A stretch of 7,399 nucleotides of DNA from Polaromonas sp. (lineage in GTDB: Bacteria > Pseudomonadota > Gammaproteobacteria > Burkholderiales > Burkholderiaceae_C), in contig JAQGMN010000300.1 in assembly GCA_028292345.1 (NCBI GenBank), positions 1 through 7,399 on the forward strand, given 5' to 3'. Positions 7,398 to 7,399 of this stretch are shown here, piece by piece (positions within the stretch are counted from its first letter, which is position 1; each line of letters starts with the position of its first letter). The translations under genes and the position numbers were made by a program. The notes beneath the pieces were generated by a model. That model made no database searches. It had not been told where the DNA came from and saw nothing but the letters and a program-made list of their open reading frames with translations.

Positions 7398-7399
7398 AG

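Overview
The window looks like an ordinary, gene-dense core segment of a GC-rich betaproteobacterial chromosome, most likely Burkholderiales and probably the family Comamonadaceae (Polaromonas, Rhodoferax or Variovorax type). The placement rests on the gene order ispB | rplU-rpmA-obgE-proB | CNP1-rppH | proS, on the protein signatures (a C40-type prenyl synthase that fits ubiquinone-8, RppH with a long C-terminal tail, a CNP1-family exported protein), and on an intergenic motif that I recall from Comamonadaceae genomes. The genus cannot be fixed by eye.

Layout. At the left edge a tRNA-Pro with anticodon CGG (minus strand) lies 14 nt downstream of ispB (minus strand, octaprenyl diphosphate synthase, TTG start). 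A 167-bp divergent promoter region follows. It fires rightward into rplU (L21) and rpmA (L27), which end at a strong intrinsic terminator. Beyond the terminator, on the same strand, come obgE (ribosome-associated GTPase) and, after a 100-bp gap with a second, weaker hairpin, proB (glutamate 5-kinase with PUA domain). proB converges on a minus-strand pair: rppH (Nudix RNA pyrophosphohydrolase) followed by a CNP1-family secreted protein whose start codon overlaps the rppH stop codon by 4 nt. A 103-bp divergent region separates rppH from proS (bacterial prolyl-tRNA synthetase with editing insertion), which runs rightward and ends 2 nt before the window edge.

Functional picture. The genes are housekeeping: ribosomal proteins and ribosome assembly (rplU, rpmA, obgE), quinone side-chain synthesis (ispB), proline synthesis, charging and decoding (proB, proS, tRNA-Pro), and mRNA 5'-end processing (rppH). 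Every gap over 30 bp was inspected, and none exceeds 300 bp. No mobile element, CRISPR array, phage gene or broken gene was seen. I found no previously undescribed system; the points worth a second look are regulatory (terminator and hairpin placement, an operator-like dyad, translational coupling) and one uncharacterised protein.
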